From Acidimicrobiaceae bacterium (lineage in GTDB: Bacteria; Actinomycetota; Acidimicrobiia; Acidimicrobiales; Bog-793), in assembly GCA_003140595.1 (NCBI GenBank), contig PLKG01000098.1:54081-118080 (forward strand): a stretch of 64,000 nt of DNA, written 5' to 3'. Numbering within the stretch: position 1 is the first letter of the stretch; each line of letters opens with the position of its first letter. Position numbers and translations under genes: made by a program. Shown piece by piece: positions 20,066 to 29,617 of this stretch. Under the pieces are notes generated by a model. The model was given only the letters and a program-made list of their open reading frames with translations, made no database searches and had not been told where the DNA came from.

Positions 20066-22912
20066 TCACGCCATCCGCATCGCTCGACGCAACAGTACGG
20101 GATCGTGCACCGTGGTTGTGACGCGTACGCGTGCGTCGAGCGCTATGGCACCTCCAGGGCTCGCGACAACCGGGTTCAGGTTCAACTCGACAATCTCGGG
20201 ATGGTCCGCCGCCAAACAGGCCACTCGAGAGAGCACCTCACCGAGTGCCTCGAGGTCGACTGGCACCGAGCCTCGATATCCGGTCAGAAGGGGCGAAGAC
20301 CGGAGCCCGCCCAGAAGGTCGCAGACGTCCTCGGACGTCATGGGCACCAACGACCAGATCCTGTCGCCCAACAATTCGCCCTCTTTGCCTCCGAGCCCGA
20401 ACATCACGAGCGGACCGAACGACGGGTCCTCCACAACGCCGACAACTGTCTCGACGCCCTCTGGACCCATCGGCTGGACGATCAGAGTCGCGCCAGGCCC
20501 GAACCTGGTCAGCAATTCCTCGGCGGCCGAGGCCACGACATCCGCTGACCCGAGGTCCAGACGGACGCCCCCTACATCGCTCTTGTGCACAAGATCCGGA
20601 GCGTCGAGCTTCACCGCGACCGGATATCCCATGGCGGTCGCTTGTGCGACGGCCTCGGTCGCTGAGGAGGCCCTCGCACAAGAGAGGATGGGTATCGCGT
20701 AGGCCTCGAGCAGGTGGAAAGCAGCGACCGTGTCGAGCCAGACCGAGCCTGCCGAACAAGCGAGCGGCCCGGAGGTGGGGGTAGCCGTGAGGTAGGTGCC
20801 CGAGCCAGCAACCGGCCGTGCCGACAAGGCGACGTCCACTATCGAGCGTGCGGACACGACATCGATATCGTCAAAGCTGGGCACGGTCCCCTCGGGCCGA
20901 GCCGCCCACTGCCCATACTGCGCGACCCGCGCAATCGCACGGGCCGCAGACTCGGGGTAAGCAAACCAGGGCACGTGTCTCGGTGACGTGCGCAGGGCCA
21001 CAAGGGTCTCCTCGGTCGCGATGAAGTTCGCGAGCACCGGCTTGGTGGCCGTGCAAGCCACTTGAGCCACGGCTTGAGCGATATCGCCAGCGCCAACGGT
21101 CACCGGCGGAGTGAAGGTGACCACCACGACATCTGTGTCGCTGTCGGCAAGAACGATCTCGAGCACGGACCGGTACTCCTCTGCGGTCGACGAGTCGACA
21201 AGGTCGACCGGGTTTCTCACTGTGGCGCCACTAGAAACGACGCCGAGGAGCCTGCTCTGAGTCGTGGCGGACAGCTCGGGAACTTCGAGGCCGTAGCTCT
21301 CGCACGCGTCAGCAGCCAGGACTCCGCAGCCTCCTGCATTGCCTACGATCGCGACACGCGGGCCGGCTGGAAGCGGCTGGTTCACCAAGAGATCGGCGAC
21401 ATCGAGCAGCTCCTCCAGCGTCTGGACGCGGATTACGCCGGCCTGGCGGAAGAGGGCGTCTATAGCCTGGTCGGGAACCGTGCCGACACCGCCGGCATGT
21501 GTGCCCCGCAGGCCCGATACAGTGCGGGCGCTCTTGACCGCGGCGATGGGGGTCTTCCGGGCGACACGTCGGGCGATCCGGCTGAACTTCCGGGGGTTTC
21601 CGAACGACTCCAGATAGAGCAGGATCACCTCGGTCTGCGGGTCCTCCTCCCAGAATCGCAGTAGGTCGTTACCGCTGACATCGGCCTTGTTGCCGAGGGA
21701 CACGAAGCTAGAGATCCCGAGACCGCGGCCCTGGAGCGCACCGAGGAGAGCGATCCCGAGGCCCCCGGACTGGGAGGAGACCGCGATCCGACCTGGCGCC
21801 GGTGCCTGCTTGGCGAAGGTGGCGTTCATGCGGACTTGAGAGGCGGTATTGATGACGCCCATGCAGTCAGGCCCGACGAGCCGCATGCCGTAAGTCCGGG
21901 CGAGCTGCACGAGATCGCGATCTGCGGTCTTGCGGGCGCCCTCGTGGTCCGCTTCGCCTGAGTTGACGACGACGAGGCCGCCAACCCCCCTTGTTCCGCA
22001 CTCGCGAACCACCTCGGCCACTCGAGAAGCCGGCACCGCGAGCAGTGCCAGGTCGATGGGGCCTGGCGTGTCGCTGACACTGCTGTACGACGCCAGCCCC
22101 GCCACGGGTTCGCCCTGCGGGTTGACCGGGTAGACCTTGCCGGTGAACTCCCCTGCGAGGAGGTTGCCGACGATATCGTGGCCCGTTGAGCCTCTCCCGC
22201 CGCTCGCCTCGATCACAGCGATGGTCCTAGGGCGGAGTATGTGCTCGACCGAGCGCACTGCCGCGGTCCATTCGCGCTCTTCGACCCGTTCGATGTACTC
22301 CGGAAGCGCCGCGAGCTCCAGCGTCACGCGGATCACCCCCGAATCGAGGAGCACATGCTCGTCGAATCCCGCGGAACGAAAGACGCCGATCATCCGGTGG
22401 TTGTCGGGTAGGACGTCGGCCACGAACCGCTCGATCCCGCGTGCAACCGCAGCCGAGGCGAGATGTTCGAGCAGTACGGTACCGAGGCCCCGTCCCTGCT
22501 GGTCGTCCCGCACGACGAAGGCGACCTCGGCCTCGCCTACTCCGGTCTGGTTGGGCCCCTCCGAGGTGCCGGCTGTGCCGCCCAAAGGGCCATCAGTGGG
22601 CAGCGCGGGGGCGCGATCGTAGCGTGCCACAGCTACCAGTTCACTGTCTACGACAGCCACAAGCGCCAGCCGCTCTCGATAGTCAACGGTTACGAAGTGA
22701 GCGATCTCCTCGTCGCTGATCTCCCGACGCGGCGCGAAGAAACGAAAGTGCACCGTCTCGCTCGACAGCCTCTGGCCGAACGAGCGAAGCGCAGGGCCGT
22801 CATCGGCCCGGATCGCGCGCAGCTGAGCCGCGCGACCGTCCGACAGCAGCACGTCGCATCCGAGCTCGGCAGGATAGGCCTCCTCGGCGACGGAACGCTC
22901 ACCGGAGCTCAT
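20066..22912 (-). CDS. Bifunctional GNAT N-acetyltransferase / ADP-forming acyl-CoA synthetase-like protein
   Basis: N-terminal GNAT (VVRDDQQGRGLGTVLLEHLASAAVARGI) followed by CoA-binding and ATP-grasp domains (VNPQGEPVAGLASYSSVSD; GYPVAVKLDAPDLVHKSDVGGVRLDL). Confidence 0.92.
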   Translation of the reverse strand: MSSGERSVAEEAYPAELGCDVLLSDGRAAQLRAIRADDGPALRSFGQRLSSETVHFRFFAPRREISDEEIAHFVTVDYRERLALVAVVDSELVAVARYDRAPALPTDGPLGGTAGTSEGPNQTGVGEAEVAFVVRDDQQGRGLGTVLLEHLASAAVARGIERFVADVLPDNHRMIGVFRSAGFDEHVLLDSGVIRVTLELAALPEYIERVEEREWTAAVRSVEHILRPRTIAVIEASGGRGSTGHDIVGNLLAGEFTGKVYPVNPQGEPVAGLASYSSVSDTPGPIDLALLAVPASRVAEVVRECGTRGVGGLVVVNSGEADHEGARKTADRDLVQLARTYGMRLVGPDCMGVINTASQVRMNATFAKQAPAPGRIAVSSQSGGLGIALLGALQGRGLGISSFVSLGNKADVSGNDLLRFWEEDPQTEVILLYLESFGNPRKFSRIARRVARKTPIAAVKSARTVSGLRGTHAGGVGTVPDQAIDALFRQAGVIRVQTLEELLDVADLLVNQPLPAGPRVAIVGNAGGCGVLAADACESYGLEVPELSATTQSRLLGVVSSGATVRNPVDLVDSSTAEEYRSVLEIVLADSDTDVVVVTFTPPVTVGAGDIAQAVAQVACTATKPVLANFIATEETLVALRTSPRHVPWFAYPESAARAIARVAQYGQWAARPEGTVPSFDDIDVVSARSIVDVALSARPVAGSGTYLTATPTSGPLACSAGSVWLDTVAAFHLLEAYAIPILSCARASSATEAVAQATAMGYPVAVKLDAPDLVHKSDVGGVRLDLGSADVVASAAEELLTRFGPGATLIVQPMGPEGVETVVGVVEDPSFGPLVMFGLGGKEGELLGDRIWSLVPMTSEDVCDLLGGLRSSPLLTGYRGSVPVDLEALGEVLSRVACLAADHPEIVELNLNPVVASPGGAIALDARVRVTTTVHDPVLLRRAMRMA

Positions 22913-22981
22913 CGCGCTCGGTCCTGGGACAATCGTGTGGTCAATTCACCTCCCGAACTGGCTGAGCGTCGGTGAGAACGC

Positions 22982-23737
22982 TCAGCCCGCAGCTGCCTGC
23001 ACGGTGGCGATGGGCAACGATCCACTCGGAGCGGTGAGGCGCAAGACCTCACCCCAATCGCTGAAACTGGCAGAGATCGTGTGGGCGGTGCTGCCAGTTT
23101 GCTTCGAGGTCCCCTCGACCGATATCGGCAGCGCGGCTCCCGTCGTCCTCACGTACATCGTGAGCGCCAAGCTGGCGGTCTTGGTGGTCTGGGATGCCTT
23201 GACCGCCACGGCCGCGTGTCCGAGCTTGGTGGATGTCTTGCCCCGCGTCAGTGTGCCGCTCAGCTGCACGAGCTGAGTGGCAGCCGACTTGACCGCCAGT
23301 GAACCGGCCAAAGAAGAGAAGCTCGCGTTGCTGGACGGAACCGATATCCACTTCCCAGCGAACTCGGCGGCCACCTTCGCGCTCATGCCGGTAAGGCCCT
23401 GCAAACCGAGAGAGTCGCCCTCGAAGTATGCGGCGCCGCCGGCAAGCAGGACGGTGAGATGGCCCGCCTTGCTTCCCTGGCTGACCGTGACGTGCTGCTC
23501 GCCGGTGGTGGTACCCACATCGGCGACGATGCTCACCTCACTTGTCCCCGCGCGCGCCGACTCCACGAAGTGAAACGAACGCTGCGCCTTGGTCGCCTTG
23601 ACCGCCGCCGCGACGATCTTGTCACCTGATTTCAGCTGGATCCCGTTGGACGCGTTGGACCCGGCTGACGCGCCTCCGCAGCCGGCCGCGAATGCGATCG
23701 CGGCAGTCAATATGACGAGGGTGGGGCGAGGACGCAT
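22982..23737 (-). CDS. Putative lipoprotein (LppX/LprG-like)
   Basis: Lipobox-like MRPRPTLVILTAAIAFAAGCGG; LprG-like KIVAAAVKATKAQRSFHFVESARAGTSEVS. Confidence 0.7.
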   Translation of the reverse strand: MRPRPTLVILTAAIAFAAGCGGASAGSNASNGIQLKSGDKIVAAAVKATKAQRSFHFVESARAGTSEVSIVADVGTTTGEQHVTVSQGSKAGHLTVLLAGGAAYFEGDSLGLQGLTGMSAKVAAEFAGKWISVPSSNASFSSLAGSLAVKSAATQLVQLSGTLTRGKTSTKLGHAAVAVKASQTTKTASLALTMYVRTTGAALPISVEGTSKQTGSTAHTISASFSDWGEVLRLTAPSGSLPIATVQAAAG

Positions 23738-23827
23738 AACGCGACGGTACCAGTGGGCATGGTTGCAGCGGTTGCGGCGTTTTGACGGCTGATCTAGGTT
23801 CCCTCGATTCGAGCTCTCGGGTACTGT

Positions 23828-24685
23828 TCAGCCCTGCTCAGCAACGCAGCGGTTCACGCAGCTGCCGATCCCCTCGATTGCGGTAGTCAGCACTTGACCG
23901 GCCGCGAGGAACACTTGCGGGTCGCGCCCGGCTCCAACGCCTCCTGGGGTTCCCGTCGAGATCAGGTCGCCTGGGCACAGTGTGGCGAACTGGCTGATGT
24001 AGCTGACAACTGCGGCCGGGCCGAACAAGAGGTCCGATGTGCGGCCGTGCTGCATCACAACGCCATCGACCTCGCAACGCACCTCGAGATCGGCGGCGTC
24101 ACCGATCTCGTCCCCGGTCACCAGAACAGGACCGACCGGAGTCGAAGCGTCAAAGGCCTTGCCCTGCAGGTATTGCGTCGTCCTGGCTTGCCAGTCGCGC
24201 ATGGACACGTCGTTGACGATCGTGTACCCGGCAATTGCGTCGCGAGCCTGCTCGAGGTTCGCGCGGCGGACGCGACGACCGATGATGACGCCCAGCTCAA
24301 CCTCCCAGTCGACTGCGTCGGTGACCGACGGCAGGACGAGATCATCGTGCGCACCGATGAGGCCGGAGGCGAACTTGGCGAACAGCGTCGGATAGCTCGG
24401 AAACTCCCGCGACATTTCGAGGATGTGGGCCCGATAGTTCATCCCGACGCAGAAGATCTTCTCCGGATGCGGCACGAGCGGGGCAAACGACGCGTCCGCG
24501 AAGAGAACCGATCCGGTGGTCTCGAGGTCCGCCACCGTATCTCTCTGCGACGCCGGGTTCATCGAGGTGAACAGGGCACCGACATCCGGAGCCCTCAACA
24601 GCAGCAGCCGGTCTCCTTCAATGCGCGCGGCGCGGGTGCCCTCTGTCGTCCGGACGGTGGCCAGCCTCATATCAGCTCCTGACAC
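23828..24685 (-). CDS. Fumarylacetoacetate hydrolase family protein
   Basis: KIFCVGMNYRAHILEM; DWEVELGVIIGRRVRRANLEQA; ISTGTPGGVGAGRDPQVFL. Confidence 0.93.
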   Translation of the reverse strand: MSGADMRLATVRTTEGTRAARIEGDRLLLLRAPDVGALFTSMNPASQRDTVADLETTGSVLFADASFAPLVPHPEKIFCVGMNYRAHILEMSREFPSYPTLFAKFASGLIGAHDDLVLPSVTDAVDWEVELGVIIGRRVRRANLEQARDAIAGYTIVNDVSMRDWQARTTQYLQGKAFDASTPVGPVLVTGDEIGDAADLEVRCEVDGVVMQHGRTSDLLFGPAAVVSYISQFATLCPGDLISTGTPGGVGAGRDPQVFLAAGQVLTTAIEGIGSCVNRCVAEQG

Positions 24686-24776
24686 GAACTGGCGAATGCA
24701 CAGGTGTCAGCCTAAACAACCACGCCACAGGGCCCCTCACCGCAAGGAGACGCCGAAACGTTGCCTCCAAGCGCCG

Positions 24777-25706
24777 CTAGCGGCGCTGCAAGCAACCAAC
24801 GACAAGCTGCTGCTCGGTCCTTGTCGCCAGTTCCATCGACATACCGCAGTCAGGCATGAGCACCTCCCGGCCGACGCTGACAACAGCTTCCCAGACCACG
24901 CTCTCACCGCTCGTCTCCTCGACGACGAGCTCGGTACGGCCGTCTCCGAGTTCGGCGCCGCGTCTCTTCATGTCGAAAAGGGGCCACCCGACCTCGCGCG
25001 CCACCGCACGCTCGAGCGCCTGGACCGCCGGAGATGCCATCCCCGCACAGCCCCGGTAACGCGGCAGGAGATCGCCGACCGGTCCGATGCGGTGCACAAT
25101 CCTGACCAGGGTGTCTTTGTCGCAGAACGCCCACGCGGTGCCCTGCGGCAAGACCAACGCCGTTGCCGCAAAGCGGTGCCCCCCCGTGTGGCTGGTCCTC
25201 CACAACCTCACATCGTCCCCGAGCTGGCGATGGTCTGCCAGCAGCTCCTGGGCCAGCGCCGTCCCCAAGGACCCGCAACATCGGTCGCGTCTTCCGTGGG
25301 TGCAGACGAGTACGTCGGTCGTCTCCTCCGAACATGGCTGCTCGTCGAGAATGGCCAGTGCCGCCGCGATGACGTCGCGTGGTCCGACGACGAGCTCGGT
25401 CCTCTCGAACCGTGCGCCTCCGCCGTCCGGCCACCGATAGGCGATGATCCGTCTCGACCCTCCTCCAGAAGCAGGCACGAGACCTTGAAGGCGCAACCCC
25501 TCGCGCCTGACCAGTGACACCACGGGTTCGAGCGCCGGATCCTCACTCAGGTCCCGCGGCCAGGGAAGTGGCCATTCGAGAAGTAAGTAACCGCGATAAC
25601 AGCCTGCCGTGCCGATCGGATCGAGCTTCTGGTCGCGAGCCCAAGACGAGCAAAGCACCCTAGAAGCGGAAGCAAGCGGAACTTCCGGTCCGTTGCTGGT
25701 GGTCAC
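24777..25706 (-). CDS. Sucrase/ferredoxin-like family protein
   Basis: DVLVCTHGRRDRCCGSLGTALAQELLADHRQLGDDVRLWRTSHTGGHRFAATALVLPQGTAWAF. Confidence 0.82.
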   Translation of the reverse strand: MTTSNGPEVPLASASRVLCSSWARDQKLDPIGTAGCYRGYLLLEWPLPWPRDLSEDPALEPVVSLVRREGLRLQGLVPASGGGSRRIIAYRWPDGGGARFERTELVVGPRDVIAAALAILDEQPCSEETTDVLVCTHGRRDRCCGSLGTALAQELLADHRQLGDDVRLWRTSHTGGHRFAATALVLPQGTAWAFCDKDTLVRIVHRIGPVGDLLPRYRGCAGMASPAVQALERAVAREVGWPLFDMKRRGAELGDGRTELVVEETSGESVVWEAVVSVGREVLMPDCGMSMELATRTEQQLVVGCLQRR

Positions 25707-25963
25707 TTGCGGGACCCTACCCGCCCTCGTGCCGCGGCACATCGGCACGACCCGATCGGGAGCGACACCGCCGGAACGGCTCGACGTAGCTCACCAGCAA
25801 CGGCGCGGTCTTCCCAACATCGGGCGGGCACAACCCGACCCTCACGATCATGGCAACGGCGCTCCGCCGGGCGACGGTGTGGGCGGGCGCCTGACCCCGC
25901 GTCAGGAGCCGTCATGACGCCTGGGCCTAGACTGCGAATGACGGATCACTTGGAGGAGCGGCA

Positions 25964-26020
25964 ATGAATCAGATGTATTTGAGCCGTTTCTCCAGCCCGA
26001 GTGCCAAGTGGCACGTGTGA
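25964..26020 (+). CDS. Mini-ORF MNQMYLSRFSSPSAKWHV upstream of hypE
   Basis: Strong RBS GGAGGAGCGGCA before ATG; its stop overlaps the next GTG start (GTGTGA). Confidence 0.35.
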   Translation: MNQMYLSRFSSPSAKWHV

Positions 26021-26133
26021 GCACCTCTGAGGCACGAGAGCCTGAGCCCGTGAGCGCCGGCCGGCTATCGGTGACTGACGACGCGCTCGGCCCGGACCAC
26101 CAGGAACAACTCGAGCCCGAGGAGGCACGTTGA
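26017..26133 (+). CDS. Mini-ORF (38 aa, acidic) overlapping hypE start
   Basis: GTG start; VSTSEAREPEPVSAGRLSVTDDALGPDHQEQLEPEEAR*; stop overlaps the hypE start in TTGA. Confidence 0.35.
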   Translation: MSTSEAREPEPVSAGRLSVTDDALGPDHQEQLEPEEAR

Positions 26134-27278
26134 CCGAGGAGGATACAGGCCAGGACAAGTCGGAGACCGCTGCAGCAGCACAAGCGACACCGGGTGGGAC
26201 TGTGAGCGGGCGAGAAGCCGGCGTTCTCGAGCGTATCGAGGCCTTCCGGCGGCGCCGGCCCAGGTTCCGGGATGACTTCGTCACCTTGGCGCACGGGGCC
26301 GGGGGCAAAGCGTCAGCCGCGTTGATCGATGCCGTGTTCTTGGATGCCTTCGGCGGTCTCGAGAGGCCACCGCTGACCGACGCGGCGCTCATCGCGCTTG
26401 CGGGCGGCGAGACGATCGCATTCACCACCGACTCGTTCGTGGTGAAGCCGCTTCGTTTCCCTGGTGGATCGATCGGCCACCTCGCCGTCCACGGGACGGT
26501 CAACGATCTTGCCGTGATGGGTGCTCGCCCTCGCTGGCTCTCAGCTGCCTTCGTCATCGAAGAGGGCTTCGCCATCAGCGAGCTCCGCAAAATTGTCGCC
26601 GACATGTCCGAGGCTGCCGCGGCTGCCGAGGTGACGATCGTGACCGGGGATACCAAGGTCGTCGGCCGAGGCGCAGCCGACGGGCTCTATGTGACGACGG
26701 CAGGCATCGGAATCGTTCCTCCTGGCCGCAGACTGGGAGCCAACCTCGTCGAGCGCGGCGATCGCATTCTCATCTCCGGCACCATTGCCGATCACGGGAT
26801 GGCCGTGATGCTGGCCAGAGGCGACCTCGCTCTCGAGGCGGACCTGAAGTCCGACACCGCGCCCCTCAACGAACTCGTCGAGGCCTTGTTCTCGGCCGCT
26901 CCATCGACGCGCTGGCTTCGAGACCCGACCCGCGGTGGTGTCGGGACGGTCTGCAACGAACTGGCCCACGACACTGGCCTGGCCGTCGTGTTGGACGAGT
27001 CCGCCCTTCCAATCGATCCTGCCGTAGCCGGGGCTTGCGACCTGCTGGGAATCGACCCGCTGTATGTCGCCAACGAAGGCAAGCTCCTGGCGGTCGTCGC
27101 CGCCAAGGAGGCCGATGCAGCGGTCGCAGCTCTGCGCCGTCATCGACTCGGGTCCGATGCGACACTCATAGGCGACATCCGCGCCGAGCCCCAGGGCATC
27201 GTCGTCCTACGGACGTCCTTCGGGGGAACAAGGATTGTCGACATGCTGGTCGGCGATCCGTTGCCGCGGATCTGCTAG
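26130..27278 (+). CDS. hypE: Hydrogenase maturation protein HypE
   Basis: VTLAHGAGGKASAALIDAVF; DPTRGGVGTVCNELA; C-terminal PRIC end (DPLPRIC*). Confidence 0.95.
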   Translation: MTEEDTGQDKSETAAAAQATPGGTVSGREAGVLERIEAFRRRRPRFRDDFVTLAHGAGGKASAALIDAVFLDAFGGLERPPLTDAALIALAGGETIAFTTDSFVVKPLRFPGGSIGHLAVHGTVNDLAVMGARPRWLSAAFVIEEGFAISELRKIVADMSEAAAAAEVTIVTGDTKVVGRGAADGLYVTTAGIGIVPPGRRLGANLVERGDRILISGTIADHGMAVMLARGDLALEADLKSDTAPLNELVEALFSAAPSTRWLRDPTRGGVGTVCNELAHDTGLAVVLDESALPIDPAVAGACDLLGIDPLYVANEGKLLAVVAAKEADAAVAALRRHRLGSDATLIGDIRAEPQGIVVLRTSFGGTRIVDMLVGDPLPRIC

Positions 27279-27283
27279 CGCTG

Positions 27284-29599
27284 GTGAGCAAGGTACGTCA
27301 GCTCACCGAGCGCAGGCGAGTGAGGGTGACCGGGACGGTGCAGGGCGTGGGCTTTCGCCCTTTCGTGTTCCGCCACGCGGTAGCCCTCGGGCTCGTCGGC
27401 TTCGTGCTGAACGACTCCTCCGGTGTACTCATCGACGTCGAAGGCGAGCGGGCCGGCGTGGCCGAGCTTTGTCGCCTGCTCAGCGAGGACCCACCGCCGC
27501 TCGCCCGGGTCACCTCGGTCGACTGGTCCGTGCTCCCTCTGGACGGGACCTCTTACAGCTTCCGCATCGTCGAAAGTGCCGCCGCGCGAGTCCCAAACGT
27601 GGCCGTCAGTGTTGACAGCGCGACCTGCGACGACTGCCTTTGCGAGGTGGACGACCCGCACGACCGACGACACGGCTATCCCTTCACCAACTGCACGAAC
27701 TGTGGGCCGCGCTACACGATCGTGCTGTCAGTCCCCTACGACCGACCCGCCACGACCATGGCCGCTTTCAAGATGTGCACCGAGTGCCAAGCAGAGTACG
27801 ACGACCCGACAAATCGGCGCTTCCACGCACAGCCGAACGCTTGTGCCTCCTGTGGTCCTCACGTCACGTTCTACGACCCGGCTGGAAGGCCCGTGGCCCA
27901 AGGCGTTGCCGCTCTCGCCGCGGTGGCCGAAGCACTCTGCGCGGGCCGGATCCTCGCCGTGAAAGGCATCGGTGGCTACCACTTGGCCTGCGACGCGACC
28001 AATCACGAGGCGGTGGCCGAGCTCCGGCGCCGCAAGTCGAGGGATGACAAGCCCTTCGCCCTCATGGTCGGGGACCTGGAGATTGCACGATCTTTGTGTG
28101 TGCTCGATCCACAGGCCGTGTCCGCTCTCTGCAGTGTCGCGCGGCCCATCGTGCTCGCCGGCCGTAGACCGGATACCTCGATCGCCGACGAAGTTGCACC
28201 GGGAATGCCCGACCTGGGACTGATGCTTCCTTACACCCCTTTGCACCACATTCTCATGGCCAAGGTAGCGAGGCCGCTCGTGCTGAGCAGCGGCAACCAG
28301 TCCGACGACCCGATCGCTCACACCGACGGCGACGCCTTTTCCCGCCTCGGCCCCATGGTCGACGGTGTGTTGGCACACAACCGGCTGATTCATATCCGCT
28401 GTGACGATTCGGTCGTCCGAGCATCGGGGCGTCGCGTACAGATGGTCAGGAGGTCCCGAGGCTACGTGCCAGAGGCATTGCCCCTCCCCGTCAAGGCGGC
28501 GCGCCAAGTTCTCGCCGTGGGTGCCGAGTTGAAGAACACCGTCTCGGTGGCCAAGGAGTCCTTTGTCGTATGCAGCCACCACATCGGAGACCTCGGACAC
28601 TTGGCGACCTATCAGGCATTCCTGCAGGCGACGGTTCACCTGTGCCGATTATTCGGGATCGAGCCTGAAGTCGTCGCCCATGATCTGCACCCGGAGTACC
28701 TGTCGACCAAGCACGCGCTCGACCTCGATCTCGAGCCGTGGCCCGTCCAACATCACCACGCACACATCGCCTCGTGCCTGGCCGAACACGGCCACACGGA
28801 CACCGTGCTCGGGGTCGCCTTCGACGGACTCGGCTACGGCACAGACGGGACGATGTGGGGCGGGGAGTTCCTCATCGCCGACTTCAACGGCTTCGAACGG
28901 GCCGCCCATCTGCGGCAGGTTGCGATGCCGGGCGGGGCTGCGGCTGTTCGCGAACCGTGGCGGATGGCTCTCTCGTGGACCGCGTGTTCTCTCGGCATCG
29001 ACGCGGCCGCGCGGCTCGGCGCCCGACTCGATCCACGGTGGAGCCAGATCCTGCCCCTGGCTGTTGGGGACGGCGAACGATACGGATCGATCCTCACCTC
29101 GAGCGCCGGCCGACTGTTCGACGCCGTCGCTGCCCTGGTCGGCCTCCGATCCCGGGTCACATATGAGGGCCAGGCAGCGATCGAGCTCGAGGCGCTCGCG
29201 CGGTCGGTGCCTCGGGCGTCGGCTCCCAACTACCCGACCGAGATCCTGGAGGCGGCCGGCCCCGACGGCCTCGACGTGCTCGACCCGTCACCACTGATCG
29301 CCACGGTGCTGAGGGAGACCCAAGAGGGGACCGACCGCTCCGAGATCGCCGCGGGGTTCCACGAGGGCCTCGGGCGCGCCACTGCCGCTCTGGCGGCGCG
29401 TCTCGCCCGCAGGCACGGACTCGACACGGTCGCACTCAGCGGAGGGGTGTTCCAGAACGTGCGCTTCAGCAACATCGTCGAGGACGCCCTCACCGCCGAT
29501 GGGCTCAGCGTCCTCGTGCATGAGTCGGTTCCGCCGAACGACGGCGGGATCAGCATCGGACAGGCGGCGATCGCCGCGCTGGGAACCCGTCCGGACTGA
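27284..29599 (+). CDS. hypF: Carbamoyltransferase HypF
   Basis: Acylphosphatase domain VRVTGTVQGVGFRPFVFRHA, zinc fingers CDDCLCEVDDP...CTNCGPRYTIV / CTECQAEYDDPTNRRFHAQPNACASCG, HHHAHIASCLAEH. Confidence 0.96.
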   Translation: MSKVRQLTERRRVRVTGTVQGVGFRPFVFRHAVALGLVGFVLNDSSGVLIDVEGERAGVAELCRLLSEDPPPLARVTSVDWSVLPLDGTSYSFRIVESAAARVPNVAVSVDSATCDDCLCEVDDPHDRRHGYPFTNCTNCGPRYTIVLSVPYDRPATTMAAFKMCTECQAEYDDPTNRRFHAQPNACASCGPHVTFYDPAGRPVAQGVAALAAVAEALCAGRILAVKGIGGYHLACDATNHEAVAELRRRKSRDDKPFALMVGDLEIARSLCVLDPQAVSALCSVARPIVLAGRRPDTSIADEVAPGMPDLGLMLPYTPLHHILMAKVARPLVLSSGNQSDDPIAHTDGDAFSRLGPMVDGVLAHNRLIHIRCDDSVVRASGRRVQMVRRSRGYVPEALPLPVKAARQVLAVGAELKNTVSVAKESFVVCSHHIGDLGHLATYQAFLQATVHLCRLFGIEPEVVAHDLHPEYLSTKHALDLDLEPWPVQHHHAHIASCLAEHGHTDTVLGVAFDGLGYGTDGTMWGGEFLIADFNGFERAAHLRQVAMPGGAAAVREPWRMALSWTACSLGIDAAARLGARLDPRWSQILPLAVGDGERYGSILTSSAGRLFDAVAALVGLRSRVTYEGQAAIELEALARSVPRASAPNYPTEILEAAGPDGLDVLDPSPLIATVLRETQEGTDRSEIAAGFHEGLGRATAALAARLARRHGLDTVALSGGVFQNVRFSNIVEDALTADGLSVLVHESVPPNDGGISIGQAAIAALGTRPD

Positions 29600-29617
29600 T
29601 AAGTCCTGGTTGCAGGT

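Noticed and set aside
26018-26020. Selenocysteine readthrough of the TGA ending the 18-codon ORF upstream of hypE
   Set aside because: Readthrough gives only a short tail, no SECIS-like element was recognised, and a GTG start overlaps the stop.
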